From contig NNSL01000448.1 of NCBI GenBank assembly GCA_003123965.1, positions 1-10,949 of the forward strand: a DNA stretch of 10,949 nt. Direction: 5' to 3'. The stretch's first letter is position 1. Each line of letters starts with the position of its first letter. The notes beneath the pieces were generated by a model. It searched no databases. It saw only the letters and a list, made by a program, of their open reading frames with translations, and had not been told where the DNA came from. Both the position numbers and the translations under genes were made by a program. This document shows, in pieces, positions 1 to 7,482 of this stretch. Source of the DNA: Balneolaceae bacterium SMO_bin1. Its GTDB lineage: Bacteria; Bacteroidota; Rhodothermia; Balneolales; Balneolaceae.

Positions 1-519
1 GGAACCGGCCAAATGAACGAGCTCGACGTGGTTATCGCCTGCATGGATTTTGATTTTATTGGCGGCAGTATGGGCTCGGTCGTGGGTGAACGGCTGGGCA
101 TTGCCATTGATCATGCCCGCAAGAAAAAGCGACCACTTATTATTATTTCTCAATCTGGCGGCGCACGTATGATGGAAAGCGTACTAAGCCTCATGCAAAT
201 GGCCAAAACCTCGGCTAAGCTAGCGCAGCTTGAAGAAGAAGGCGTGCCGTATATTTCATTTATGACTAATCCCACTACGGGCGGAGTTACGGCCAGTTTT
301 GCCATGCTGGGTGACTTTAATATTGCTGAACCGGGTTCGCTTATCGGCTTTGCAGGCCCGCGGGTCATTCGTCAAACTATTGGTCGCGATTTACCCGAAG
401 GATTCCAGACAGCAGAATATTTACTGGAGCATGGCTTTCTGGATTTGATTGTGTCTCGTACAAAAATGAAAGCAGAGTTGACACGCCTGCTCAAGCTTGT
501 GCTTCATAAATATGAGTAG
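1..519 (+). CDS. accD: Acetyl-CoA carboxylase carboxyltransferase subunit beta, 3' part
   Basis: This is the C-terminal 172 codons of AccD; the open frame runs in from base 1, so the 5' end lies outside the window. AccD pairs with AccA in the cytoplasm to move the carboxyl group from carboxybiotin to acetyl-CoA, giving malonyl-CoA for fatty acid synthesis. Visible crotonase-fold landmarks in order are [13 protein letters not shown], the oxyanion-type stretch [47 protein letters not shown] and [18 protein letters not shown]. All are typical of AccD, and the frame ends at a normal C-terminus (LHKYE, then TAG). The N-terminal zinc ribbon that defines the beta subunit is not in view. The assignment rests on the core motifs, which fit AccD better than propionyl-CoA carboxylase beta. 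The next gene, obgE, starts 40 bases downstream on the same strand. Confidence 0.95.
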   Translation, partial: GTGQMNELDVVIACMDFDFIGGSMGSVVGERLGIAIDHARKKKRPLIIISQSGGARMMESVLSLMQMAKTSAKLAQLEEEGVPYISFMTNPTTGGVTASFAMLGDFNIAEPGSLIGFAGPRVIRQTIGRDLPEGFQTAEYLLEHGFLDLIVSRTKMKAELTRLLKLVLHKYE

Positions 520-559
520 TGCAATAAGAGTTTGATTCATTAAGTAAACAAGGGTTTAT

Positions 560-1567
560 ATGCGCTTTGCCGATTACGCAAAAATTTATGTGACAGCCGG
601 AACCGGTGGTTCTGGAATGGTGCATTTTCGCCGCGAAAAATATGAGGCGAAAGGCGGCCCGGATGGCGGCGACGGCGGTGCCGGAGGCGATGTAATTATT
701 AAAGGAAATGAACAGCTGAATACCTTGTTGGACCTTCGCTATCAGAAATATGTTAATGCCGGTGACGGTAAAAATGGCGGTTCCAGCAAAAAGAAGGGTA
801 AAGATGGCGAAGATCGTATATTGGAAGCTCCGCTGGGCAGCGTAATTTTTGATGCAGATACCGAAGAACGGCTGGGAGAAATTACCGAGCATGAGCAGGA
901 AATTGTGATTGCCAAAGGAGGAAAAGGCGGACTGGGTAACTGGCATTTTAGAAGTGCAACCAATCAAACCCCGCGTCATGCTCAAGAGGGTGAAGAAGGT
1001 GAGCAGCGAACCATTGAAATTGAACTGAAGCTGCTGGCTGATGTTGGTCTTGTGGGGTTCCCCAACGCCGGCAAAAGTACCTTGCTCTCGGCCATGAGTG
1101 GCGCCAAGCCTAAAATTGATTCATATCCGTTTACCACTCTTCAGCCCAATTTGGGTGTGGTAACGCTGGCTGACTATCGCACATTCGTGATGGCAGACAT
1201 TCCTGGCATTATTGAAGAGGCGCACGAAGGACGGGGGTTGGGGATTCAGTTTTTGCGGCATATTGAGCGCAATAGTTTGCTGCTTTTTATGGTAAGCTCG
1301 CAACAAGACATCGAATACGAATATAAGGCACTGCTGAAAGAACTGGAATCATACCGCAGTGATTTACTCGATAAACCGCGTTTGCTGGCGATCACTAAAA
1401 TGGATCTTCAGGAAGACTTTAAACTTGATCAAGAGGTTGATATTGATATCCCGACGGTGCAAATTTCAGCTGCCACGGGGCACAATATGGACAAGCTAAA
1501 AGAAGCTATTTGGGAGCAACTGCAAACAATTGAATCTGACGAACCACAAACCGAAAAACCAGCGTGA
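560..1567 (+). CDS. obgE: Obg-family GTPase (ribosome assembly)
   Basis: This 335-residue protein is complete. Residues 1-158 form the glycine-rich Obg fold (for example AGTGGSG, GGPDGGDGGAGGDV and AKGGKGGLGN). The GTPase domain follows: G1 GFPNAGKST at 166-174, the switch region YPFTTLQPNLG at 189-199, G3 DIPG at 213-216, G4 TKMD at 279-282 and G5 SAATG at 303-307. The variable C-terminal OCT domain of some Obg proteins is absent; the protein ends in a short acidic/lysine tail, as in many Bacteroidota homologues of about 330 residues. Obg proteins bind the 50S subunit and couple its assembly to GTP levels. The ATG is preceded by a modest ribosome-binding match (AAGGG, five bases away). It lies 40 bases after accD and its end overlaps dprA by 38 bases, so co-transcription is likely. 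Confidence 0.97.
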   Translation: MRFADYAKIYVTAGTGGSGMVHFRREKYEAKGGPDGGDGGAGGDVIIKGNEQLNTLLDLRYQKYVNAGDGKNGGSSKKKGKDGEDRILEAPLGSVIFDADTEERLGEITEHEQEIVIAKGGKGGLGNWHFRSATNQTPRHAQEGEEGEQRTIEIELKLLADVGLVGFPNAGKSTLLSAMSGAKPKIDSYPFTTLQPNLGVVTLADYRTFVMADIPGIIEEAHEGRGLGIQFLRHIERNSLLLFMVSSQQDIEYEYKALLKELESYRSDLLDKPRLLAITKMDLQEDFKLDQEVDIDIPTVQISAATGHNMDKLKEAIWEQLQTIESDEPQTEKPA

Positions 1568-2669
1568 GGCTCTGCTAGGGCTAGGCTTAATTGATCGCTT
1601 GGGCATTCAGCGCATTCGGCTGCTGCTGCAGGCGGTAGATCATCCCGCCGAGATTTTTACGCTCTCGAAAAGTGAGCTAGAGCAGGTAAACGGTATTGGT
1701 CCGCATACTGCGGAATTGATTTTATCATTTGATGACTGGTCGGCTGTTGATGCAGAGCTGGAAAAGGCCCAAAGGCTTGGAGCAGAGTTAATTACCTATC
1801 TTGATGACAACTACCCACCTTTGCTGAGAGAAATTTACGATCCGCCGCTGCTGATATGGATCAAAGGAAATGCCGATGTGCTAAACAGGCCTGGAATCGC
1901 TGTGGTTGGCACCCGGCGCGCCACGGCCTACGGCCGCGAAACAGCGCAAAAGCTGAGCGGAGAATTGGCGGAAAAGGGGTTGAGTATTGTTAGCGGTTTA
2001 GCTTTTGGGGTTGATGCAGCCGCACACAAAGCCACCGTAAATGTTGGTGGTACTACTGTAGCAGTGCTGGGTTCTGGTATTGATGTGATCTATCCTCAAA
2101 AAAACGCAGAGCTGGCAGGTGAAATTATTGAAACAGGCGGGGCCGTTATCACGGAATTTGCACCAGGCACTCCACCTGATGCGGGTAATTTCCCCGAGCG
2201 CAATCGTATTGTAAGCGGCCTTACATTGGGCACGCTGGTAGTTGAGTCGGGACTAAAGGGCGGAAGTATGATAACCGCACAGTCAGCACTTATGCAGAAT
2301 CGGGAGGTTTTTGTAGTGCCGCATTCATTGAAAAATGTAAACGGACAGGGCTGCAATCATTTGATTAAACGGGGAGCGGGCAAGCTGGTGCAAACCGTAG
2401 ACGATATTATTGAAGAATTGCCACTTCATGAAACGGTGAAGTTACAGGGGCAGGAATCCAAAAGTCCACAAAAAGCAAGCTGGAAATCACTCGATTTAGA
2501 TGAAAAAAGCAGGCAGATTTGTGAGCTGCTTAGCAAAAAACCGATGCATATTGATGATTTGAGTGAAGCCACCGGAACGCCGTCGCATGCCTTGCTCGCA
2601 AAATTACTGGAGCTGGAAATGCAGGAGTGCGTGCGCCAACGGGCTGGAAAGAATTTTGAGCTGGCTTAA
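1530..2669 (+). CDS. dprA: DNA-processing protein DprA (Smf)
   Basis: This 379-residue protein has the full DprA layout: an N-terminal helical/HhH part (VNGIGPHTAELI, about 53-64), a Rossmann-like core, and a C-terminal winged helix (about 323-379, SRQICELLSKKPMHIDDLSE). Core landmarks are VGTRRAT at 126-132, SGLAFGVDAAAH at 155-166, GSGIDVIYP at 181-189, GNFPERNRIVSGL at 219-231 and GGSMITA at 244-250. DprA binds incoming single-stranded DNA and loads RecA during natural transformation. One oddity is VPHS (263-266), where family members usually have a VPG turn before the GCN.LI stretch, which is retained here. The start is a TTG at 1530, inside the end of obgE in another frame. No ATG or GTG in this frame gives a sensible N-terminus, so TTG is the best choice but not certain. 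Its stop codon overlaps the stop of the convergent TVP38 gene. Confidence 0.95.
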   Translation: MNLTNHKPKNQREALLGLGLIDRLGIQRIRLLLQAVDHPAEIFTLSKSELEQVNGIGPHTAELILSFDDWSAVDAELEKAQRLGAELITYLDDNYPPLLREIYDPPLLIWIKGNADVLNRPGIAVVGTRRATAYGRETAQKLSGELAEKGLSIVSGLAFGVDAAAHKATVNVGGTTVAVLGSGIDVIYPQKNAELAGEIIETGGAVITEFAPGTPPDAGNFPERNRIVSGLTLGTLVVESGLKGGSMITAQSALMQNREVFVVPHSLKNVNGQGCNHLIKRGAGKLVQTVDDIIEELPLHETVKLQGQESKSPQKASWKSLDLDEKSRQICELLSKKPMHIDDLSEATGTPSHALLAKLLELEMQECVRQRAGKNFELA

Positions 2670-3376
2670 GCTGGGGCCTTATGCTCCTGCTTAAAGTATT
2701 TATCGTAAATAATATACGCGATAAATGCGGCTAAACTGATAGCTGAAATCCAAATCAGTCCGTTTTGCAGCCGATCCATGCTTTCCGAGAGCCAGGCGAT
2801 AAGAATAATGAGTGGGGTGATGCCCGCCAATGTAGCCGACATGAACTTAAAGTAGCTCATCCGAAGAATACCGGCTACAAAGCTGATAGCATCATTCGAT
2901 AGAAAAGGAGAGAATCGAGCAATAGCTACCGCCCCTGCGCCGTAGTTTTCCATGAACGATTCAATCTTATTTTCGGTACGTTCGCCAATGATTTTAAAAA
3001 CGGTTTGCTGGCCCAGAGCCCGACCAATGAAATAGCCCACCGTTGATGCTATGCAAATGCTGGTAATGCCCAGCAACGAGCCCCAAATAGGACCATATGC
3101 CAGGACCGAAACAAGCACTAAAAGCGTGACGTTGAAGACGAACAGGAACATTTGTGCCGTCATGGCAAGGGCGATAAAAATGGGACCCCATAAACCAAAC
3201 TGTTCAACCCATTGGGTTATGCGTTGATTATTGTCGCTGGTGAGAACTTGGTAAGCCTCATTAATAAAGTTTTGAAATGCAGGTAAAAGAAAATAGCACG
3301 CAATAGATCCAATGATAATGCTCCCGGTAATTGCAAGTATAAGCCTGCTTTGGGACGTATTTTCAGATTCGGACAC
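2666..3376 (-). CDS. TVP38/TMEM64 family (VTT domain) membrane protein
   Basis: This 236-residue integral membrane protein has a likely cytoplasmic N-terminus, a membrane helix at about 12-32, then a VTT/SNARE-associated domain at about 60-190. Supporting motifs are FGLWGPIF (60-67), GSLLGITSICIASTVGYFIGR (99-119, cited only by ends and glycines: G99, G103, G114, G118, R119), and the conserved re-entrant segment ARFSPFLSNDAISFVAGI (153-170), with R154, P157, D162 and G169. A last helix lies at about 207-224, followed by a lysine-rich tail. Bacterial members of this superfamily (DedA/TVP38/YdjZ) are linked to lipid scrambling or envelope homeostasis, but the substrate of this one cannot be told from sequence. 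The start is GTG; the frame upstream to the next stop contains no ATG. It lies 86 bases downstream of the MBL-fold gene on the same strand and ends tail-to-tail with dprA, sharing four bases. Confidence 0.88.
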   Translation of the reverse strand: MSESENTSQSRLILAITGSIIIGSIACYFLLPAFQNFINEAYQVLTSDNNQRITQWVEQFGLWGPIFIALAMTAQMFLFVFNVTLLVLVSVLAYGPIWGSLLGITSICIASTVGYFIGRALGQQTVFKIIGERTENKIESFMENYGAGAVAIARFSPFLSNDAISFVAGILRMSYFKFMSATLAGITPLIILIAWLSESMDRLQNGLIWISAISLAAFIAYIIYDKYFKQEHKAPA

Positions 3377-3462
3377 TGAGTGTGTATTACCTTCGCAAAA
3401 ATTATGATGAAAACGGTAGCATATTTACAGCTCGGCTGATCACCGAACATCAGTGAATATCA

Positions 3463-4212
3463 CTAGTTGCTATACCATTCTCGAAGGCGAACTTCAATAT
3501 CTTTGTTCCCGGCATTTACTAATTCTCGGAATTTTTGGGTGTCTTGTCCGCGGTAATGATAGGGATAAACAACAGCAGGCTGAAAATCGAGCACGGCATC
3601 TGCAGCTTGCTCTACGTCCATGGTGTACGGTAAATTCATACATACAAAAGCCAGATCAATATTTTGTAGCTGACGCATTTCGGGAATGCCTTCCGTATCA
3701 CCTGATATGTATACCTTTTTGCCCCCCATGGTTAACACGTAGCCATTTCCCCAGCCCTTGGGATGCCGTGCACCTTCCTCCGGCAAATTGTACATGGGCA
3801 CGGCCCTCACAGTAAAGTTCTCAATATCAGTTTCTTGCCCATTATCTAGAACAATCTGCCGACCTCCCAGCCCGCCAGTCATTTCATCAGCAACTGATTG
3901 CGGTACTACAATAGCAGAATTTTTGGTCTTAAGGGCTTGCAGGGTTTCTGGGTCAAAATGGTCACCGTGCAAGTGGGTAATGAGAATAACATTGGGTGTA
4001 TCTAAATTTGCAAAGGCCTCAGCACCGCCTGTGGGATCAACGTAAATGGTTATAGTATTCCAGGTTAGGGCTAAGGTTCCGTGTTGTATGGGGTGAACTT
4101 CAATAGGTCCTTGATTGGTGGAGATGGTATTTATGTCAGCCTTTTGTGCCTGGGTTGAAAAGGGAAGTATTAATAGCAGCGTTACTATAAAAGTCAGTGA
4201 TTTGGTTTTCAT
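3463..4212 (-). CDS. Exported UlaG-like MBL-fold metal-dependent hydrolase
   Basis: This 249-residue protein has a clear Sec signal peptide (Lys-containing start, hydrophobic stretch about 7-17, cleavage near STQA-Q at 19-23). The mature part is a compact metallo-beta-lactamase fold. The metal-binding signature THLHGDH is at 79-85, a candidate further His ligand at H150 (in GARHPKGWGNGY), the bridging Asp in SGDTEG at 170-175, and a late His in YPYHYRG at 216-222. The order and spacing resemble the UlaG-like branch (L-ascorbate-6-phosphate lactonase relatives). The export signal makes a cytoplasmic sugar-phosphate lactonase role unlikely, so I give no substrate. A -7 promoter element matching TAnnTTTG lies 42 bases upstream. 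The TVP38-type gene follows on the same strand after 86 bases and may be co-transcribed. Confidence 0.88.
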   Translation of the reverse strand: MKTKSLTFIVTLLLILPFSTQAQKADINTISTNQGPIEVHPIQHGTLALTWNTITIYVDPTGGAEAFANLDTPNVILITHLHGDHFDPETLQALKTKNSAIVVPQSVADEMTGGLGGRQIVLDNGQETDIENFTVRAVPMYNLPEEGARHPKGWGNGYVLTMGGKKVYISGDTEGIPEMRQLQNIDLAFVCMNLPYTMDVEQAADAVLDFQPAVVYPYHYRGQDTQKFRELVNAGNKDIEVRLREWYSN

Positions 4213-4253
4213 ATACAGCCGGATTTAGTTAATGGCAACATATAGTATATAAT

Positions 4254-4261
4254 CAAATATA
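4254..4261 (-). promoter_or_regulatory. Candidate Bacteroidota-type -7 element for the MBL gene
   Basis: Read on the minus strand this is TATATTTG, an exact match to the Bacteroidota -7 consensus TAnnTTTG. It lies 41 bases upstream of the ATG at 4212, a sensible leader length. I cannot find a good -33 TTG at the usual spacing, so only half the promoter is supported. A match of six fixed bases can occur by chance in a region of this size. Confidence 0.35.
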
Positions 4262-4431
4262 AAAGTCACCTTGTAAGGGTATCTCATTAAAACGAAAGCC
4301 TCAAAATTGGTTCCCGTTCTTTTTTATTCATATTTAGATATAGTATCTTCTAAGTATGACACCATATTTAGTGAGCACAGGTGATTCATCATAACCGCGG
4401 GGTGCATCAATAACAGCAAGGACCAATCGGC

Positions 4432-5962
4432 ATGCTTAGGACCGGACAAAATCAACAGATGAACCAGAAACAGTCGCAGCAGCAGCGGCTGTCCCCACAG
4501 CAGATTCAGTACATCAAACTGCTGCAATTGCCTACCATTGCTCTTGAACAGCGCATTAAAGAAGAGATTGAACTAAACCCCGTGCTGGAAGAAGCCAAGC
4601 CCGAAGAAACGCTGGAAAATCCCGAAGAACTCGACAGGAAAGAAGAGTGGGAAGAAAAGGAAAACGAAGAACTCGATCCGGTAGATGAAAATGAAGAGAT
4701 GGATTGGGATGAGTACATGGAGAACACAGATTACAATAGTGATGATTACCAGGGTCTTACAGTGGTTATTCGGGAAATGAAGAGTGGCGCGATTTACCCA
4801 ATCCCTACCATGAGTCTTTACTGGAGGAGCTGGAGCAGCAAGTTGGCTTGTTGAACTTTGATGATGAAGAGCAGCTGATTGCTGAACAGATTTTGGGATC
4901 CCTGGATCAAGATGGATATTTTCGCCGTGAAATTGAGGCCGTTGTAGATAATATTGCTTTCAATGAGGGAGTGTTAACGTCCAAAGAAAAAGTAGAGCAG
5001 GTACGGCGCGAAATACAGCGACTAGATCCGCCTGGCATTGCTTCCAAAGATCTGCAAGATTGTTTGCAGGCTCAGCTTGAATTGATGAGTAGTGATGCAA
5101 CAGGAAGAAATAATGCACTTGAAATTATCAAAAACCACTGGGATGCCTTTGAGAAAAAGCATTTTAGTAAATTGAAGAATAAGCTCGGTATTGATGATGA
5201 GGCCCTGAAAGATGCGTTCAGTTGCATACGAGGGCTTGATCCTAAACCCGGGGGGTCCGGCAATGCTGTAGATGATAATAAAAACTATATTGAGCCCGAC
5301 TTTGAAGTTATTTACAAAGAATACTCCAATGAAAATGGTGAGCAATCCGGCGAAGGTGATTTTGTAATCACGTTGAACAATCAAAATGTGCCTGCGCTTA
5401 AAATATCACCCCGATATAAAGAAATGTGGGAAGATCTGAAGAAAAAAATAGCGGAGACGAAAAAGCCAAGGAGACGAAGACTTTTATTAAGGATAAGATG
5501 GAATCGGCGCAGTGGTTTATTGATTCTATCCGCCAGCGGCAGAATACACTAATGAATACCATGAAAACGATTGTTGCGCTGCAGGAAGACTTTTTTAAGC
5601 ATGGTGAAGGTCTTAAGCCGATGATTTTGAAGGATATTGCCGAGCGTGTAAACCTGGATATTTCAACCATATCGCGGGTAGTAAATGGCAAATATGTGCA
5701 AACCAATTTCGGTGTTTTTGAGCTCAAGTATTTTTTCAGTGAAGGAATTGAAACCGAGAGCGGGGAAGAGGTATCAAGCAGAGAAGTAAAAAAGGCGGTA
5801 CAACAAATTGTAGACAATGAAAACAAGGATAAGCCGCTTAGCGACAAAGCGATAGCCAAAAAGTTGAAAGAAATGGGATATAAAGTAGCACGGCGAACAG
5901 TAAGCAAATACCGCGAGAAGCTTAATATCCCCGTTGCACGCCTACGCAAGCAAATATTATAG
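4432..5962 (+). CDS. rpoN: RNA polymerase sigma-54 factor RpoN, split by two frameshifts
   Basis: Three consecutive pieces in three frames together make one complete sigma-54 of about 510 residues. Piece 1 (4432 to about 4754) holds region I, with glutamine-rich QSQQQRLSPQQIQYIKLLQ and the ALEQRIKEEIELNPVLEE stretch, followed by the acidic linker. Piece 2 (about 4752 to 5448) holds the core-binding domain (LLNFDDEEQLIAEQIL, LDPPGIASKDLQDCL, LDPKPGG). Piece 3 (about 5447 to 5962) holds the DNA-binding part, with PMILKDIAERVNLDISTIS, FGVFELKYFFSEG and the RpoN box ARRTVSKYRE near the end. Sigma-54 binds core RNA polymerase, recognises -24/-12 promoters and needs an AAA+ activator. Each break is healed by one extra base in a homopolymer (G run at 4752-4754, A run at 5442-5448), so sequencing error is more likely than a pseudogene. 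If the breaks were real the gene would be dead. Confidence 0.93.
4750..4760 (+). other. Frameshift 1 in rpoN (one base missing)
   Basis: The reading frame that opens at 4432 carries RpoN sequence up to the codons for DDYQG, then becomes unrelated and stops at 4854. The frame one base back carries a smooth continuation (SYSGYSGNEEWRDLPNPYHE, then LLEELEQQVGLL), which runs into the rest of RpoN. Adding one G to the GGG at 4752-4754 restores a single frame. Confidence 0.8.
5442..5448 (+). other. Frameshift 2 in rpoN, in a run of seven A
   Basis: Before this run the frame encodes ISPRYKEMWEDLKKK; after it, that frame turns into arginine-rich nonsense ending at 5552. The frame one base back encodes NSGDEKAKETKTFIKDKM, followed by SAQWFIDSIRQRQNTL, which is typical RpoN. 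One more A (eight instead of seven) joins the two parts exactly. Confidence 0.85.
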
Positions 5963-5978
5963 CTAAAAAATAGGCCAA

Positions 5979-7454
5979 TTAGGGTAGCGAAGCTGCGAGC
6001 TGTATCACTCCTGTAAACTCGTGGCTAATGAATATCCACACCATTGCAATCACCACCAGCAAAAGGTAAAGGCCAGCTGTTCCCGCAATATACCAGTACT
6101 TATTGGTTTTGAGGTAAGAGCCGGTATCGAAAGCGGTGACGGTAAAACTGCTTATAAAAAAGATGGTGTAAAAGCATCCAAGTGCATAAATAAGCCAGAT
6201 GCTGCCGCCTGATAAAAGTGCTACAGCAGCGAGGGTGGCTACCAGTAAATTGAGCTGCAACAGCCAAGGGTACAAGTTCATGATTTGACTGATAAAGGTG
6301 ACCTCTGGATTGGCAAAGCGCAGCCAAAGCACACTCAGTGTTTCAACAGCAATAGTAAAGATAAAACCCCACAGAAAAACATTCAGGGAACCAAGGCCAA
6401 AAATGTCAAGGAATGGAAAATGAGAAAGTGTGGCCTGTTTGCCTAAGTCAGAAAAAGTCGCTTCATATAGACAAAAAATGATAATGCCCCCCGAGATGGC
6501 ATGCTGAGCCATGATAGAATTTCCCGTAAACAAACTGCGGATATGCCGGTGCATTACATCTTTAACGTAAAATTTATGGCCGCTGTAGTAACGCAAAAAC
6601 GACCGTCTGTAAACGGGGTTGTAATTGTAGGTGACTGCAAGAATGATCCAAACCAAGAGTAGCATAATCACAATGGCATTTTCATGACCGGTTTGAATAG
6701 GCCCATTACGAGGCAGTGGGAAAACCGGATCTGAAGTAGTCGCAAACATTTGAATGGTATCTTGGAAATCGGGATGTGTCTGGAACATTCGATCGAGCCA
6801 TTCTGAATCAAAATAAACAGGTAAATCCGGATGTGAGCCTGTTTTGTTTAGATATGCTTTAACGGGCGCAAGCCTTAAGCTATTAGCGGCGTGTTCGTAG
6901 TAAAAAGCCCCAATTTGTTCCGTCTGGATATCGTTACCCAGATAACCAAGTGTTTTAAATTTGAACAGAGAATCTATGGAGACAGGTTCTGTATGTGTTG
7001 TGAGATAGCTGAGGTGTTTTGTGAAGTCTGACTTGAGTTTTTCTACAAAATTGGAGACTCTCAGCTGGAACTGTTGATTGCGAACAGGGCCATAGGCGAA
7101 AACTTGCAGAGACTCTACCATTTCGCGGCTATTAAAATACCCAGCTTGCTGTAGCCAAGCCTGTATTTGGGAGCTATCAGCATTGGAAAACGTTTGAGCT
7201 ACGGGAAAAGCAATTGGCAATTTACCCTGCACGCGAAAGTTGTGCTCCTCAATAACCTGCCAAATCTCTTCCGGTAATTCACCTTGAATCTGCAAATACG
7301 TGATGCCAAGATTATCATAGGAACGAAGTTCGGCCGCAGCTTCAGAGAAGGAAGAAGGGGGATCCCAGTCAACGCCCAGCGAACGTTGTGCCAGACTTGA
7401 ATTTGGCATTAGTAGACAGGCAAAAAATACGGCTACCAAAAGGCGTTTTACCAT
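5979..7454 (-). CDS. Unassigned protein: signal peptide, extracytoplasmic half, six membrane helices
   Basis: I do not recognise this 491-residue protein. Residues 1-22 are a signal peptide (cleavage likely after SLA, before Q23). Residues 23-258 are soluble and should lie outside the cytoplasmic membrane. This part opens with LGVDWDPPSSFSEAAAELRS and LGITYLQIQGELPEE, whose beta-strand/helix rhythm resembles the first units of a TIM-barrel glycosidase-like fold, but I see no catalytic motif. The C-terminal part has six predicted helices at about 259-277, 316-334, 353-378, 396-415, 418-440 and 454-476. A basic, tyrosine-rich loop lies between the first two (NPVYRRSFLRYYSGHKFYVKD, about 279-299), somewhat like Bacteroidota DUF4271-type membrane proteins. 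It follows the Lrp-type gene by 28 bases on the same strand, so an operon is likely. It ends 16 bases from the end of rpoN, tail-to-tail. Confidence 0.8.
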   Translation of the reverse strand: MVKRLLVAVFFACLLMPNSSLAQRSLGVDWDPPSSFSEAAAELRSYDNLGITYLQIQGELPEEIWQVIEEHNFRVQGKLPIAFPVAQTFSNADSSQIQAWLQQAGYFNSREMVESLQVFAYGPVRNQQFQLRVSNFVEKLKSDFTKHLSYLTTHTEPVSIDSLFKFKTLGYLGNDIQTEQIGAFYYEHAANSLRLAPVKAYLNKTGSHPDLPVYFDSEWLDRMFQTHPDFQDTIQMFATTSDPVFPLPRNGPIQTGHENAIVIMLLLVWIILAVTYNYNPVYRRSFLRYYSGHKFYVKDVMHRHIRSLFTGNSIMAQHAISGGIIIFCLYEATFSDLGKQATLSHFPFLDIFGLGSLNVFLWGFIFTIAVETLSVLWLRFANPEVTFISQIMNLYPWLLQLNLLVATLAAVALLSGGSIWLIYALGCFYTIFFISSFTVTAFDTGSYLKTNKYWYIAGTAGLYLLLVVIAMVWIFISHEFTGVIQLAASLP

Positions 7455-7482
7455 CAGCCGGATGTGAACCTCTGCTTTAGAG

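Noticed and set aside
491..985. Open frame of 164 codons on the minus strand over accD end and obgE
   Set aside because: It lies opposite obgE, whose full motif set proves the plus strand is coding; the antisense frame shows no family features.
3452..3464. Inverted repeat AGTGA-3-TCACT at the end of the MBL gene
   Set aside because: It is too short and lacks a T run; it partly overlaps the stop codon and looks accidental.
3453..3815. Plus-strand open frame of 120 codons opposite the MBL gene
   Set aside because: It is cysteine- and tryptophan-rich without structure, and the opposite strand has a complete signal peptide and metal-binding motifs.
4336..4348. Inverted repeat AGATA-3-TATCT upstream of rpoN
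   Set aside because: The five-base AT-rich arms do not extend and fit no known operator.
5442..5448. Programmed frameshift as the general explanation of the rpoN and serS breaks
   Set aside because: The A7 site alone could slip, but the G3 and A4 sites are not slippery sequences, and neither family is known for programmed frameshifting. Consensus error explains all three.
5398..5949. Open frame of 183 codons on the minus strand over rpoN
   Set aside because: It is the mirror of the conserved DNA-binding part of RpoN and is serine/phenylalanine-rich, as expected from antisense of Lys/Glu-rich coding.
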